A stretch of 64,000 bases of DNA from Harmothoe impar (lineage: Eukaryota; Annelida; Polychaeta; Phyllodocida; Polynoidae): assembly GCA_947462335.1 (NCBI GenBank), contig OX381710.1, positions 61,016,842-61,080,841 on the forward strand. The letters are read 5' to 3'. The position numbers and the translations under genes are program-made. The notes beneath the pieces are model-generated. The model was not told where the DNA came from, made no database searches, and was given only the letters and a program-made list of their open reading frames with translations. Shown piece by piece: positions 11,870-24,006 of this stretch (positions are counted from its first letter, which is position 1; every line of letters starts with the position of its first letter).

Positions 11870-12165
11870 GCACTCACACACTACCCCCCACCCCCTCCCC
11901 CACACTCACACACTACCCCCCCCCCCCACACACACCCTGCTGGGGGTGCACCTCACGCACACACACACCCTGCTGGGGGTGCACCTCCCACACACACACA
12001 CACACGCTGCTGGGGGTGCACCTTCCACACACACGCTGCTGGGTGCACCTCCCCCCAACACACACACGCTGCTGGGTGCACCTCCCCCCAACACACACAC
12101 GCTGGGGGTGCACCTCACACACACACACACTATCACAGGCAGATGCATACACACACATGGATGAC
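11870..12165. repeat. CA-rich minisatellite (CACACAC + GCTGGGGGTGCACCT)
   Basis: Copies near 27-35 bp combine a CA run with GCTGGGGGTGCACCTC (also GCTGGGTGCACCTC). C-run and CA-run lengths vary from copy to copy, so the array mixes minisatellite and microsatellite behaviour. Two further copies of the same unit occur 0.9 kb away at about 13068-13135. Confidence 0.9.
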
Positions 12166-12705
12166 CTCAATTAAGTGGGGATCTGCATATATTTAGTGTT
12201 TCAAGTATTGAATATAATTGCAGATATGTCCTCTATATAGTTAGTCAGGGGCCAAATCTCGGAAAGAGGCAAAAGAGGCAAAAGAGGCAAAAGTTCTTCC
12301 CGAAGCTGATTCGCTTAGAACGCAATAAAATTTATCTCCTGAACCGTTGCTCTTTGAGACACAGGAGTGGGTGCAAATCGAAGCTAGTTCCGAGGTAGAT
12401 TAAGTATCATCTGTATCACTGCAGTCTATCGACGGTGCAAGTTTACAGATTGAGGTGACCGTATTGCCATTTGTGGAGTGTCACTAGGAGTTGCTACTAA
12501 CTTTACCATGACAACACACCCGGTACACGCACTATTACATGTTTATGCCGGGAACTGGGGATTCAGGATCTGTGCTGTTAACTGGGGACCATGCTTTGGG
12601 ACGGGTTAAGGAGCTCTGCAGCGCTACTGATTGCATTGTCTCGACTTCTAAAAACATAATATCGCTCACATGAGCGGCCATATTGGTCATTTATATGTCT
12701 GGCAT

Positions 12706-13062
12706 AGCATCAGGAATTCCACCTGGAGCTGGGTACTCGGCAGCTTTCGGTGTGTAGCAATGTGTGAGGTCTCAATTAAGTGGGGACTCAAGTCCCCAGT
12801 TAAATTTCAAGTCCCCGGTTCCAAGGTCACTTTTCTATAGGGAATTCCACCTTGAACTGGGTACTCAGCAGCCTTCAGTATGTGGCAGTGTGTGAGTATG
12901 AAGAGTGGTGGATTTTTCATTGCAACTGGGGACTTTTACGGAAACCGATTTTTAGGTATCACAAAGCTATTTCCTGCCCAAAACAGGTCTCAATTGAGTG
13001 GGGACTCGGTCAAGTCCCCAGTTAAGTCTCAAGTCCCCAGTTCCAAGGTCATTTTTCTAATT
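12706..13062. repeat. Diverged direct duplication with GTCCCCAGTT motifs
   Basis: The segment GGAATTCCACCTGGAGCTGG (12712) through AGTCCCCGGTTCCAAGGTCA (to about 12840) is repeated at 12840-13060. In the second copy the order is GGAATTCCACCTTGAACTGG, an insertion of about 60 bp, then CTCAATTGAGTGGGGACT and AAGTCCCCAGTTCCAAGGTC. A third trace, CTCAATTAAGTGGGGA, is at about 12165-12180. Origin unknown; it may be a worn interspersed repeat. Confidence 0.75.
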
Positions 13063-13067
13063 CTAAT

Positions 13068-13135
13068 CCACACACACACATACACCCTGCTGGGGGTGCA
13101 CCTCACACACACACACACCCTGTCGGGTGCACCAG
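13068..13135. repeat. Outlying copies of the CA-rich minisatellite unit
   Basis: Two units of CACACAC + CCTGCTGGGGGTGCACCTC / CCTGTCGGGTGCACCAG match the array at 11870-12165. Confidence 0.85.
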
Positions 13136-15039
13136 GCGCATTGTGGTACTTGTGGTTGATATAGGAGACGGGCGGGGGGGGGGGGAGGTAAGTGGTGCAG
13201 ACATCGTGGTGAGCGTGGTTGATACAGGAGACGAGTGGAGCGCTGAAGGTAGGCGGTACAGTGAGCATCTGCTACATCACTCCATTTAGAATTATTTTCA
13301 CTTCTCTGAATAAAGATAGTTCCCCTCGGGTATCATATATCAGGACCTCACATCAAACTTTCATGAACTTCCAGGTAGAACATATTTAGTTGGTAAAGAA
13401 AGGGAGGGGGCGATGTAAAAGAGCAACATTATCCTTCCATCCTGACGCCTGATGGATTTCCACGTAACCCCGTGATATCCCGCGGCCTAGACTACCACCA
13501 AAGGTAAGGGTGGATCGATCACCTGAGAGCTCGCTGCACCGTTAGCCATTAGTGGAAGACAGGAGAATGGGTATCACTGGGTTACCTTCAAAGGCATTGA
13601 GCATGTTACTTTTTAACCACCTGCAGAGTCACTAGTTGGTGCCATCCTTACAGACGTTGGCGATGAGCATTGAGGAGGCTGTTGGATGGCAGAGTATTGA
13701 CCTGGGCAGGCAGCAGGGATGGGGAGGTGGGAGGGGTGAGCAGGGGCTGGAGGAAGGAGCTAGTGGTGACTCATACATGTAGACTTGCACCACACCCAGG
13801 CCGCCTTCCTACATCTAGTATCAGGTACAGGCACCTGCTTGTGGTACTTGGTGCACCTACTGGCAATGTATACGATGTATGGATGCTATACCCCGTTCCC
13901 CACTTAGAGAATGGCAGGACCCGATGTAAGCCTGATATGTGTGTAGGTGAGGGCGGCGTGGTGTGAGGTGTAGAGCAGCTCGGGTGTGGAGGCCCCAGGT
14001 GTGTGAGCAGCTCGCCGTGTCAGGTAAACCCGCACTCCGCCCTCCCAGCACCAGCTGAGCAGCTCTTTACAAACTCCCCCAGTAAACCACGCCGTGGAGC
14101 TGCTCCCCAACAGCTCATCCATATACTATCATGTACTGTCACTAGAGGAATTACTAAATTAGGTAATATGCCTTGCCGTACCATGTTTAGTATTGGGCTT
14201 TAAAGCAGTTAACGTCCATGAGTCATACTCATTTAGTTGACAAAATACGACGTTGAAACATTTGAAACAGGTATTTGGGTGAATGAACGTTATTGACAAA
14301 AGCATTTAGCATCTGCTCCTGACCTACCAGTCAGACCACACGAAAGTAACATGATCACGCGCTGCCTAGCTAAGGCCCCCAGTTCACCCCCTAGGCACAA
14401 GCCCCGTCTCCTTACCTGTCAATCCAGGTAAGCACTATGATCATCCGAGGTGACAAGAAGGACATGTTTTGCTGTATAATATCTCGGTATGATATCTCGG
14501 TACCCCCGGGCATCTACTCCCGAGGACATCTACCCCCGGATCTACCCCCTAAGTGTTTATGGAGATACAAAGTACACGTGTATCCTTGTATGAAAGTGTG
14601 TGCTCTGAAAACCTTGGCATCCTTATGAAAATGTTTACCAGTACTAAGACGTTGTGTAGTTTAATAACTCTACGTATTAAACAAAGACATGTGGTAATGG
14701 TTGGCCTTTGGCAGCTGAGGTAAGGTGACTTGATTAAGGAGGGTTTGGCGGTCAGTCACTGTCCATAGCGAGATGTGATGGACCCCCCCCCCCCCAACAC
14801 CCACACCCACCCACACCCACACAAGCAGCCTCCAGGGAGTCACGACACACGCACATCCATGTACGATTGTCGCGTACTCTGGTGCTCTGTAGCGTGATGT
14901 CGGAGGGCGATGAGATGACGTGAGGTGGTGGCTGTGGTAGTTTTGTCACACGGGGAGGGGTAGACGAGGTGGGAGGAGTCAGGGATGGAGGCGCAGGGGG
15001 AGCAGGGAGCATCTATATCCATTAGACATTGGGTAGGGT

Positions 15040-15250
15040 GTAAATCTGGGGCCGCCCCAGCGTCCGGCGCTCTCCCCGGTCGTTACAATTTGGCCGGAGC
15101 TGCGCGCGGAGGTCAACAAACTTGATTAGAGGAATCTCGGAGGGCAAACGGGGCCGATATGTCCTGATTATGGCGCAGAGTGCTGACATGCGACGTCCCC
15201 GCACCGTCCGGCTGTGCGCTGTGTGACCGGCAGCCGGGGCGGAGGGACAC
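15040..15250. promoter_or_regulatory. GC-rich regulatory-like block (copy at 18313-18523)
   Basis: Unique GC-rich sequence with two GATTA sites (CTTGATTAGAGG, CTGATTATGG), several GGCCGA/CGGGGC words and elevated CpG. It looks unlike the AT- and repeat-rich surroundings and could be a conserved non-coding element. That is an impression from composition only. Confidence 0.25.
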
Positions 15251-15304
15251 AGTCACTGCGCTGCATCTGTACATCACGGCGCTATACGACGATCGCAAGG
15301 TGTA

Positions 15305-15527
15305 GCGTATAAGCCGCGGCTTGTAGGCGAATCAGAACCAGCTTTAATTTGATACCAAACATGTCTATATAGGAGGTGGCTTATACGAGGAATTACTATA
15401 TAGTATGCTATATCATATAGTAGCAAGGTCGCCATAATCGGACCCCCGATGCAGCATATAGGATTGATCAAAGTTGAGGGCACACTTTATAGGAGGGTGA
15501 GGCTTTACGCGAGACTTAACGGTGCAT
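15305..15527. mobile_element. Degraded copy of the CGCGTATAACCCGC MITE family
   Basis: This segment matches, in reverse orientation, the intact element at 37061-37282. Shared landmarks in order are GCGTATAAGCCGCGG, CAGCTTTAATTTGATACCA, AACATG.CTATATAGG, GGTTATACGAGG-like CTTATACGAGG, a central AT-rich part, TATAGGATT and TACGCGAGA. The terminal CCGTAAAT ends are worn down. It is an older, immobile copy, and is present again at 18578-18800 through the segment duplication. Confidence 0.7.
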
Positions 15528-15897
15528 GTACTACAGCTGTTGCAGATGCCCAAAACTACTCAGTACCTCCTATATGATATGGACTATTTAGTTCAAAGGG
15601 TTGATGATGAATCTTGCAATTTATCCATTAAATACCAAGTTTCGCTTGCTCCTCGTATAATTAGCTACGTGTCTATATCCATGTCGACCCTCAATCACTT
15701 ATATCTCAATAGGGGTATAGCCCTCTTGAACATATCAGATCACCGAACAATGTAAACGGTTAATATAATTCGTGATTCAACTATTGTAGTTTGCCTACGC
15801 AAAACCTTGATAACCAGTATATCAACATGCAATGCCATAGCATTACGTATGACAAATCATGACTCATTATACCTTGCGTGCAATATGTGCATCATTT

Positions 15898-16212
15898 TCT
15901 TCCGCTGCTTTCTTACTTCTCTAAACCCGCTCATGTCTTCCGCTGCTTTCTTACTTCTCTAAACCCGCTCATGTCTGCCGCTGCTTTCTTACTTCTCTAA
16001 ACCCGCTCATGTCTTCCGCTGCTTTCTTACTTCTCTAAACCCGCTCATGTCTTCCGCTGCTTTCTTACTTCTCTAAACCCGCTCATGTCTGCCGCTGCTT
16101 TCTTACTTCTCTAAACCCGCTCATGTCTGCCGCTGCTTTCTTACTTCTCTAAACCCGCTCATGTCTTCCGCTGCTTTCTTACTTCTCTAAACCCGCTCAT
16201 GTCTTCCACTGC
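15898..16212. repeat. 38-bp minisatellite, 8 full copies
   Basis: Eight units of TCTTCCGCTGCTTTCTTACT + TCTCTAAACCCGCTCATG (some starting TCTGCC) are followed by one decayed copy at 16203. The matching array in the other copy of the segment (19172-19332) has only four units, a difference of 152 bp. Confidence 0.97.
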
Positions 16213-16327
16213 TTCCCTACATTTCAAAACCTGTTCTAATCAATGCGCATACGACTTTCCGGATGAGGACAGACTGGCTGAATCATTACTGATGCAGCAT
16301 CCCAGGTTAATCTTTAATGGCCACAGA

Positions 16328-16527
16328 NNNNNNNNNNNNNNNNNNNNNNNNNNNNNNNNNNNNNNNNNNNNNNNNNNNNNNNNNNNNNNNNNNNNNNNNN
16401 NNNNNNNNNNNNNNNNNNNNNNNNNNNNNNNNNNNNNNNNNNNNNNNNNNNNNNNNNNNNNNNNNNNNNNNNNNNNNNNNNNNNNNNNNNNNNNNNNNNN
16501 NNNNNNNNNNNNNNNNNNNNNNNNNNN
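16328..16527. other. Assembly gap, 200 Ns
   Basis: Exactly 200 ambiguous bases, a placeholder length typical of scaffolding software rather than a measured gap. Any frame drawn across it is meaningless. Confidence 0.99.
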
Positions 16528-19448
16528 GCATCTGCTACATCACTCCATTTAGAATTATTTTCACTTCTCTGAATAAAGATAGTTCCCCTCGGGTATCATA
16601 TATCAGGACCTCACATCAAACTTTCATGAACTTCCAGGTAGAACATATTTAGTTGGTAAAGAAAGGGAGGGGGCGATGTAAAAGAGCAACATTATCCTTC
16701 CATCCTGACGCCTGATGGATTTCCACGTAACCCCGTGATATCCCGCGGCCTAGACTACCACCAAAGGTAAGGGTGGATCGATCACCTGAGAGCTCGCTGC
16801 ACCGTTAGCCATTAGTGGAAGACAGGAGAATGGGTATCACTGGGTTACCTTCAAAGGCATTGAGCATGTTACTTTTTAACCACCTGCAGAGTCACTAGTT
16901 GGTGCCATCCTTACAGACGTTGGCGATGAGCATTGAGGAGGCTGTTGGATGGCAGAGTATTGACCTGGGCAGGCATGGGCAGGCAGCAGGGATGGGGAGG
17001 TGGGAGGGGTGAGCAGGGGCCGGAGGAAGGAGCTAGTGGTGACTCATACATGTAGACTTGCACCACACCCAGGCCGCCTTCCTACATCTAGTATCAGGTA
17101 CAGGCACCTGCTTGTGGTACTTGGTGCACCTACTGGCAATGTATACGATGTATGGATGCTATACCCCGTTCCCCACTTAGAGAATGGCAGGACCCGATGT
17201 AAGCCTGATATGTGTGTAGGTGAGGGCGGCGTGGTGTGAGGTGTAGAGCAGCTCGGGTGTGGAGGCCCCAGGTGTGTGAGCAGCTCGCCGTGTCAGGTAA
17301 ACCCGCACTCCGCCCTCCCAGCACCAGCTGAGCAGCTCTTTACAAACTCCCCCAGTAAACCACGCCGTGGAGCTGCTCCCCAACAGCTCATCCATATACT
17401 GTCATGTACTGTCACTAGAGGAATTACTAAATTAGGTAATATGCCTTGCCGTACCATGTTTAGTATTGGGCTTTAAAGCAGTTAACGTCCATGAGTCATA
17501 CTCATTTAGTTGACAAAATACGACGTTGAAACATTTGAAACAGGTATTTGGGTGAATGAACGTTATTGACAAAATCATTTAGCATCTGCTCCTGACCTAC
17601 CAGTCAGACCACACGAAAGTAACATGATCACGCGCTGCCTAGCTAAGGCCCCCAGTTCACCCCCTAGGCACAAGCCCCGTCTCCTTACCTGTCAATCCAG
17701 GTAAGCACTATGATCATCCGAGGTGACAAGAAGGACATGTTTTGCTGTATAATATCTCGGTATGATATCTCGGTACCCCCGGGCATCTACTCCCGAGGAC
17801 ATCTACCCCCGGATCTACCCCCTAAGTGTTTATGGAGATACAAAGTACACGTGTATCCTTGTATGAAAGTGTGTGCTCTGAAAACCTTGGCATCCTTATG
17901 AAAATGTTTACCAGTACTAAGACGTTGTGTAGTTTAATAACTCTACGTATTAAACAAAGACATGTGGTAATGGTTGGCCTTTGGCAGCTGAGGTAAGGTG
18001 ACTTGATTAAGGAGGGTTTGGCGGTCAGTCACTGTCCATAGCGAGATGTGATGGACCCCCCCCCCCCCAACACCCACACCCACCCACACCCACACAAGCA
18101 GCCTCCAGGGAGTCACGACACACGCACATCCATGTACGATTGTCGCGTACTCTGGTGCTCTGTAGCGTGATGTCGGAGGGCGATGAGATGAGGTGAGGTG
18201 GTGGCTGTGGTAGTTTTGTCACACGGGGAGGGGTAGACGAGGTGGGAGGAGTCAGGGATGGAGGCGCAGGGGGAGCAGGGAGCATCTATATCCATTAGAC
18301 ATTAGGTAGGGTGTAAATCTGGGGCCGCCCCAGCGTCCGGCGCTCTCCCCGGTCGTTACAATTTGGCCGGAGCTGCGCGCGGAGGTCAACAAACTTGATT
18401 AGAGGAATCTCGGAGGGCAAACGGGGCCGATATGTCCTGATTATGGCGCAGAGTGCTGACATGCGACGTCCCCGCACCGTCCGGCTGTGCGCTGTGTGAC
18501 CGGCAGCCGGGGCGGAGGGACACAGTCACTGCGCTGCATCTGTACATCACGGCGCTATACGACGATCGCAAGGTGTAGCGTATAAGCCGCGGCTTGTAGG
18601 CGAATCAGAACCAGCTTTAATTTGATACCAAACATGTCTATATAGGAGGTGGCTTATACGAGGAATTACTATATAGTATGCTATATCATATAGTAGCAAG
18701 GTCGCCATAATCGGACCCCCGATGCAGCATATAGGATTGATCAAAGTTGAGGGCACACTTTATAGGAGGGTGAGGCTTTACGCGAGACTTAACGGTGCAT
18801 GTACTACAGCTGTTGCAGATGCCCAAAACTACTCAGTACCTCCTATATGATATGGACTATTTAGTTCAAAGGGTTGATGATGAATCTTGCAATTTATCCA
18901 TTAAATACAAAGTTTCGCTTGCTCCTCGTATAATTAGCTACGTGTCTATATCCATGTCGACCCTCAATCACTTATATCTCAATAGGGGTATAGCCCTCTT
19001 GAACATATCAGATCACCGAACAATGTAAACGGTTAATATAATTCGTGATTCAACTATTGTAGTTTGCCTACGCAAAACCTTGATAACCAGTATATCAACA
19101 TGCAATGCCATAGCATTACGTATGACAAATCATGACTCATTATACCTTGCGTGCAATATGTGCATCATTTTCTTCCGCTGCTTTCTTACTTCTCTAAACC
19201 CGCTCATGTCTTCCGCTGCTTTCTTACTTCTCTAAACCCGCTTATGTCTGCCGCTGCTTTCTTACTTCTCTAAACCCGCTCATGTCTTCCGCTGCTTTCT
19301 TACTTCTCTAAACCCGCTCATGTCTTCCACTGCTTCCCTACATTTCAAAACCTGTTCTAATCAATGCGCATACGACTTTCCGGATGAGGACAGACTGGCT
19401 GAATCATTACTGATGCAGCATCCCAGGTTAATCTTTAATGGCCACAGA
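16528..19448. repeat. Second copy of the ~3-kb duplicated segment (starts at N gap)
   Basis: Begins GCATCTGCTACATCACTCCA directly after the gap, equal to 13265 onward, and runs to CCACAGA at 19448, where the first copy meets the gap. Beyond this point the sequence (CAGGCACATTACCT...) has no counterpart in the first copy. It contains the second copies of the worn MITE (18578-18800) and the short 38-bp array. Confidence 0.93.
19172..19332. repeat. 38-bp minisatellite, 4 full copies
   Basis: Same unit as 15898-16212 with half as many copies, followed by the same decayed copy. One unit reads CGCTTATG instead of CGCTCATG. Confidence 0.97.
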
Positions 19449-19664
19449 CAGGCACATTACCTATTCAAGGGTCGGGGTGTATGTATATCCATATTGTGTT
19501 TCAAGGTGGTATATAACTATCAGTATCAGCTGTCAGTGTATATCTCAGCAAACAATTCTAGTTTTGCTGGTAACACGATATATGTGTGAGCCAGATCACT
19601 CCTATCGAATAGCTGCGACTGAAATTGAAAACTCTACCAAGCTAATCAGAGCTCCACAGGCCGC

Positions 19665-20775
19665 ACCTCCCCCCCCCCCAGGTCCTATCCACAGGCTGCA
19701 CCTCCCCCACACACAGGTCCTATCCACAGGCTGCACCTCCTGACACACAGGTCCTATCCACTTCCCCCACACACAGGTCCTATCCACCTCCCCCTACACA
19801 GGTCATATCCACCTCCCCCCCACACAGGTCCTATCCACCTCCCCCCCACACAGGTCCTATCCACCTCCCCCCCCCACACAGGTCCTATCCACCTCCCCAA
19901 ACACAGGTCCTATCCACCTCCCCCCCACACAGGTCCTATCCACCTCCCCCCCACACAGGTCCTATCCACCTCCCACACACACAGGTCCTATCCACCTCCC
20001 CACACACAGGTCCTATCCACCTCCCCCCCCCACACAGGTCCTATCCACCTCCCCCACACACAGGTCCTATCCACCTCCCCCCCCACACAGGTCCTATCCA
20101 CCTCCCCACACACAGGTCCTATCCACCTCCCCTCACACAGGTCCTATCCACCTCCCCCACACACAGGTTCTATCTACCTCCCCCACACATAGGCCCTATC
20201 CACCTCCCCCACACACAGGTCCTATCCACCTCCCCCCCACACAGGTCCTATCCACCTCCCCCCCCACACAGGTCCTATCCACCTCCCCCCCCCCACACAG
20301 GTCCTATTCACCTCCCCCACAGACAGGTCCTATCCACCTCCCCTCACACAGGTCCTATCCACCTCCCCCACACACAGGTTCTATCTACCTCCCCCACACA
20401 TAGGTCCTATCCACCTCCCCCACACACAGGTCCTATCCACCTCCCCCACACACACAGGTCCTATCCACCTCCCACACACACAGGTCCTATCCACCTCCCC
20501 CACACACAGGTCCTATCCACCTCCCCCTACACAGGTCCTATCCACCTCCCACACACACAGGTCCAATCCACCTCCCCCCCACACAGGTCCTATCCACCTC
20601 CCCCCCACACAGGTCCTATCCACCTCCCCCACACACAGGTCCTATCCACCTCCCCCCCACACAGGTCCTATCCACCTCCCACACACACAGGTCCTATCCA
20701 CCTCCCACACACACAGGTCCTATCCACCTCCCCCCACACAGGTCCTATCCACCTCCCCCACACACAGGTTCTATC
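19665..20775. repeat. 26-28 bp C-rich minisatellite, ~40 copies
   Basis: Over 1.1 kb of units with ACAGGTCCTATCCACCTCCC followed by a C-run and CA pairs of variable length. Variants AGGTTCTATCTACC, AGGCCCTATCC and AGGTCCAATCC recur. The first units carry the longer spacer ACAGGCTGCACCTCC, and the last returns to ACAGGCCGCACCTCC, so the array is bounded by the same sequence at both ends. Confidence 0.96.
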
Positions 20776-22186
20776 CACAGGCCGCACCTCCGCTTCGAAA
20801 ATCAAGTCAATCGGACCAGCGGTTGCTGAGAATTCTCATTTTGAATATTTTCGGGAAGAGGCAAAAGCACATGCCAAGAGAAGAGGACAACAACAGTACA
20901 GACAGCGTAATGTTAAAGCATGTTGCGTGATTAAAATGTGTTATTCCTATGAGATTACAAAGTATGGGTTCATAATGCATTCATGGCGATTTGAAAATTA
21001 AAAAAATTAAAATTGAATGGTTTACCTAAGTAGCAGCCCTTTTACTGCTACTGTGGATAGTCACTAATGTGCTGTTACCGCTAGAAGTAATGCTATATGA
21101 CCCTGATAGATGTTACCTGTGGTTCCATATAATCTAGTCATGCCACAAATGAGGGAGGGTAGGGAGTACTTGGAGGGTTCCCTTATTAAAGTAACAACAC
21201 AAACACGTGGATCCTATCGGGACTAGCCCCTATAGACTCTATATCAACAAAGAGCCTCCACCCATGGCCTTCCATCATCAATAATGCCCGCAAATCATGT
21301 TTGCCCTGCCCCTAGCGCCGAGGGGGGAGACTGTCCGCTCCTGTCCCTAATTACCCTCTACGTATAGCCTGAAAGAGACTGAGTACAGATTCAGGGGCTG
21401 TGACTCTGGCGTGGTAGAGGGGGGGGGGTATAATACATGTGCTGGATGCTAGCAGGTGGGCGCAGAGGAAGTGTGAATTATACAGACGTTATCAAAGATT
21501 GACTACATGCTGGGTGCTGGTCATAGAGCTCGGGCCCCATCAAAGGCACAGACAGGAGGTTCCAGCTCTCACAGTTAACCCATTCATGCTGTTAATCATG
21601 TTTCTCTCATCCATTTTTCATCCCAATATACAGTATCCATGTTGTTTGTGTCAAAGTTGTTCTTGCTCTTTCTTTCAGCGAACATAGATGGGATTCATGA
21701 TAGCAGTAGCCATGGTTATGTTTACCAAGACGTGGACATCATTTATTGTGATACCTCTGGGCATGAAGGATACCCTGTTTTTAAAAGAATTATTGCTGAG
21801 CATGCACAGCATAGCAGGTGTTAAGAAGTGGCACTACGCAGTGACATGCAGTCTTTTCCACTTGGCCTGGCTTACAGGAGATCCATCTTTCATAGTGAGG
21901 TCTAATTTGGAAATGGGCGGACGCAGTATTGCATGTGGCGGCGTAGTAGGAGAGGGCATGGTGCTACTACACAGTACTGGGTGCCAGCCCTGGAGAAGCC
22001 TTACTAGAGGATCCAATGGGATGCAGATAATACGACCGGGGTCCTAGTGACCCCAGCTTGCATGTGGCTGGGTGGTAACACGCCATCAGCCAGGTAATTA
22101 CTGTGGGCCGTTGGTGAGGCTGATTGACCCGAAAACTATTAATAAAGCCAACACGGCGCAGGCCCCTTCACATGCCACACGCTCCT
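20776..22186. other. Unique DNA, no gene supported
   Basis: Ordinary unique sequence. A pyrimidine tract ending TTTCTTTCAG at about 21679 looks like a splice acceptor and opens into a 119-aa frame (21688-22047), but no matching donor or recognisable domain is seen. The stretch 22060-22160 has TAATTA and ATTAATAAAG words. Confidence 0.45.
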
Positions 22187-22832
22187 GAGCTACTCTTGTG
22201 CATATCCCTTATACAAGTAGTTCCAGAATGAGCTACTCTTGTGCATATCCCTTATACAAGTAGTTCCAGAATGAGCTACTCTTGTGCATATCCCTTATAC
22301 AAGTAGTGCCAGAATGAGCTACTCTTGTGCATATCCCTTATACAAGTAGTGCCAGTATGAGCTCCCACTTGTGAATACCCCTTATAGACGTATTGCCACC
22401 ATAGGATACTCTTGTGTATACCCCTTATAGGCGTATTGCCACCATAGGATACTCTTGTGAATACCCCTTATAGACGTATTGCCACCATAGGATACTCTTG
22501 TGTATACCCCTTATAGACGTATTGCCACCATAGGATACTCTTGTGTATACCCCTTATAGACGTATTGCCACCATAGGATACTCTTGTGAATACCCCTTAT
22601 AGGCGTATTGCCACCATAGGATACTCTTGTGTATACTCCTTATAGACGTATTGCCACCATAGGATACTCTTGTGTATACCCCTTATAGGCGTATTGCCAC
22701 CATAGGATACTCTTGTGAATACCCCTTATAGGCGTATTGCCACCATAGGATACTCTTGTGTATACCCCTTATAGGCGTATTGCCACCATAGGATACTCTT
22801 GTGTATACCCCTTATAGACGTATTGCCACTGA
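22187..22832. repeat. 43-bp minisatellite with two sub-families
   Basis: About 15 units. The first four read GAGCTACTCTTGTGCATATC + CCTTATACAAGTAGT(T/G)CCAG. A hybrid unit at about 22360 leads into about ten units reading GGATACTCTTGTGTATACCC + CTTATAGACGTATTGCCACC. Within the second family a two-state alternation (GTGTATA or GTGAATA; TAGACG or TAGGCG) varies along the array. Confidence 0.95.
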
Positions 22833-23299
22833 TAGCCTATACTTAAACCCTGAGGAATGGTTTTGATTACATTAATGTCTTATTAGAGAACCCTTTTATC
22901 ATTTGTGCCTTTCGAAATTGACGTCGTAGTTCTGCGAGCCGCTTTTGTACACACCCTGAGGAACGGTCCTAGTTACGTTGAGAGCATCAGCATTTTATAA
23001 TGTAGCACGATATTCAAATGGTACTTCCGATGCTTACTTTGTCCTATTGTTTTGCTCAATTTATTCTTCTGCAATAAATACTTGGCGTGAAGAATCTGGA
23101 GATCTTAGGAGTTGTTTTACAACCATGCATTTCTATCGCATGCAAAGTAGATAATTTCATCACATTATTTATTCTTCTGTGTCGTTGAATGGAATGGTTC
23201 TTTTTAATCCCTGAGAACGACCTTATTCATGAACATAAAATCGACTCTACTATGTAATTCAACATAAAGTTTGCTCTTTAGTTAACACCAATATATATA
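22833..23299. other. Unique DNA with three loose CCCTGAGGAACG repeats
   Basis: ACCCTGAGGAATGGTTTTGATTACATT (about 22849), ACCCTGAGGAACGGTCCTAG (about 22962) and ATCCCTGAGAACGACC (about 23206) suggest a worn repeat of 110 bp or more. No gene seen. Confidence 0.4.
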
Positions 23300-24006
23300 T
23301 GTCAGGCGCAGAATAGGAACCAGCCCAATTCCGGAATTGCCCAGGTACAATTCCGGAACTGCGCAGGGAAATTCCGGAATTGCTCCCTACTTACATTGAG
23401 CAGTTTCAGAATTCCTTGCTATTCTACACATACAACACTAAATATATTTGTCAATGTTGTTTGAGTATGCTGTGCCACACCTTGGAGGTGTGAGAACATT
23501 CAGTAGAAGGTTCCCTTAAATCCCACACCTCACTGTAGGTGTGAATAAGGTGTGGCAACAATCCCTCTGGTGTGATAAAGCAATGGGAGTTCAGTTGCCT
23601 GTAACCCAACAAATAGCTAATTGATACTGTAATATGGCTTTGTAAATACTTTTCCTACCCTACCTTTCTGTTTATGCAATGCACTAACTTATTTTCTAAG
23701 ACTTGTTATTAAGATGTAAAAGTTCCGATATTGCGCAAATTCCGATATTGCGCGTGACATATGTCCTTCGGTTGGAAGCAGATTCATTATATCGATAATC
23801 TGATATGCTTATTCTCAGTGAAATGAGTGCATGGAAATAATGTTACACACACCGATACCTGTGGCGTATTGGTATATAAACTCTTTAACTTTGATCAGTT
23901 TACATTGGACCAGAACTGCCTTTAACAGTGGTTGGTACCCTGCGCCTAAGAACAGGTACCTCAGCGGGAAGCCCTACATTAGCTACCCTAAGTGATATCC
24001 CCTACA
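23300..24006 (+). mobile_element. Candidate 5' LTR of a retrotransposon
   Basis: The segment starts TGTCAGGCGCAG and ends CCCCTACA, giving TG...CA ends. A TATA box (GGTATATAAACTC, about 23870) is about 135 bp from the 3' end, as expected for U3-R-U5. It is followed directly by GACCTGGCAGCAACGTTAACG (from 24007), whose TGGCAGC... start resembles a tRNA primer-binding site. The 5' part has direct copies of AATTCCGGAATTGC and later TTCCGATATTGCGC, as in U3 enhancer repeats. No second LTR was found in the window and no polyadenylation signal is obvious, so the call is tentative. Confidence 0.4.

Larger units (their letters stand above)
13265..16327. repeat. First copy of a ~3-kb duplicated segment (ends at N gap)
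   Basis: This segment is repeated almost base for base at 16528-19448. It ends exactly at the first N (16327), while its twin starts exactly after the last N. The copies differ by about eight substitutions (for example near 14107, 14304, 14920, 15031 and 15637), one 10-bp insertion near 16974 in the second copy, and four units of a 38-bp minisatellite. No gene is recognised; several 60-98 aa frames appear in both copies. The pattern is best explained by overlapping contig ends or two haplotypes placed in tandem, rather than a true duplication. Confidence 0.93.

Noticed and set aside
16199..16652. Open frames across the N gap
   Set aside because: They consist largely of unknown residues from the 200 Ns.
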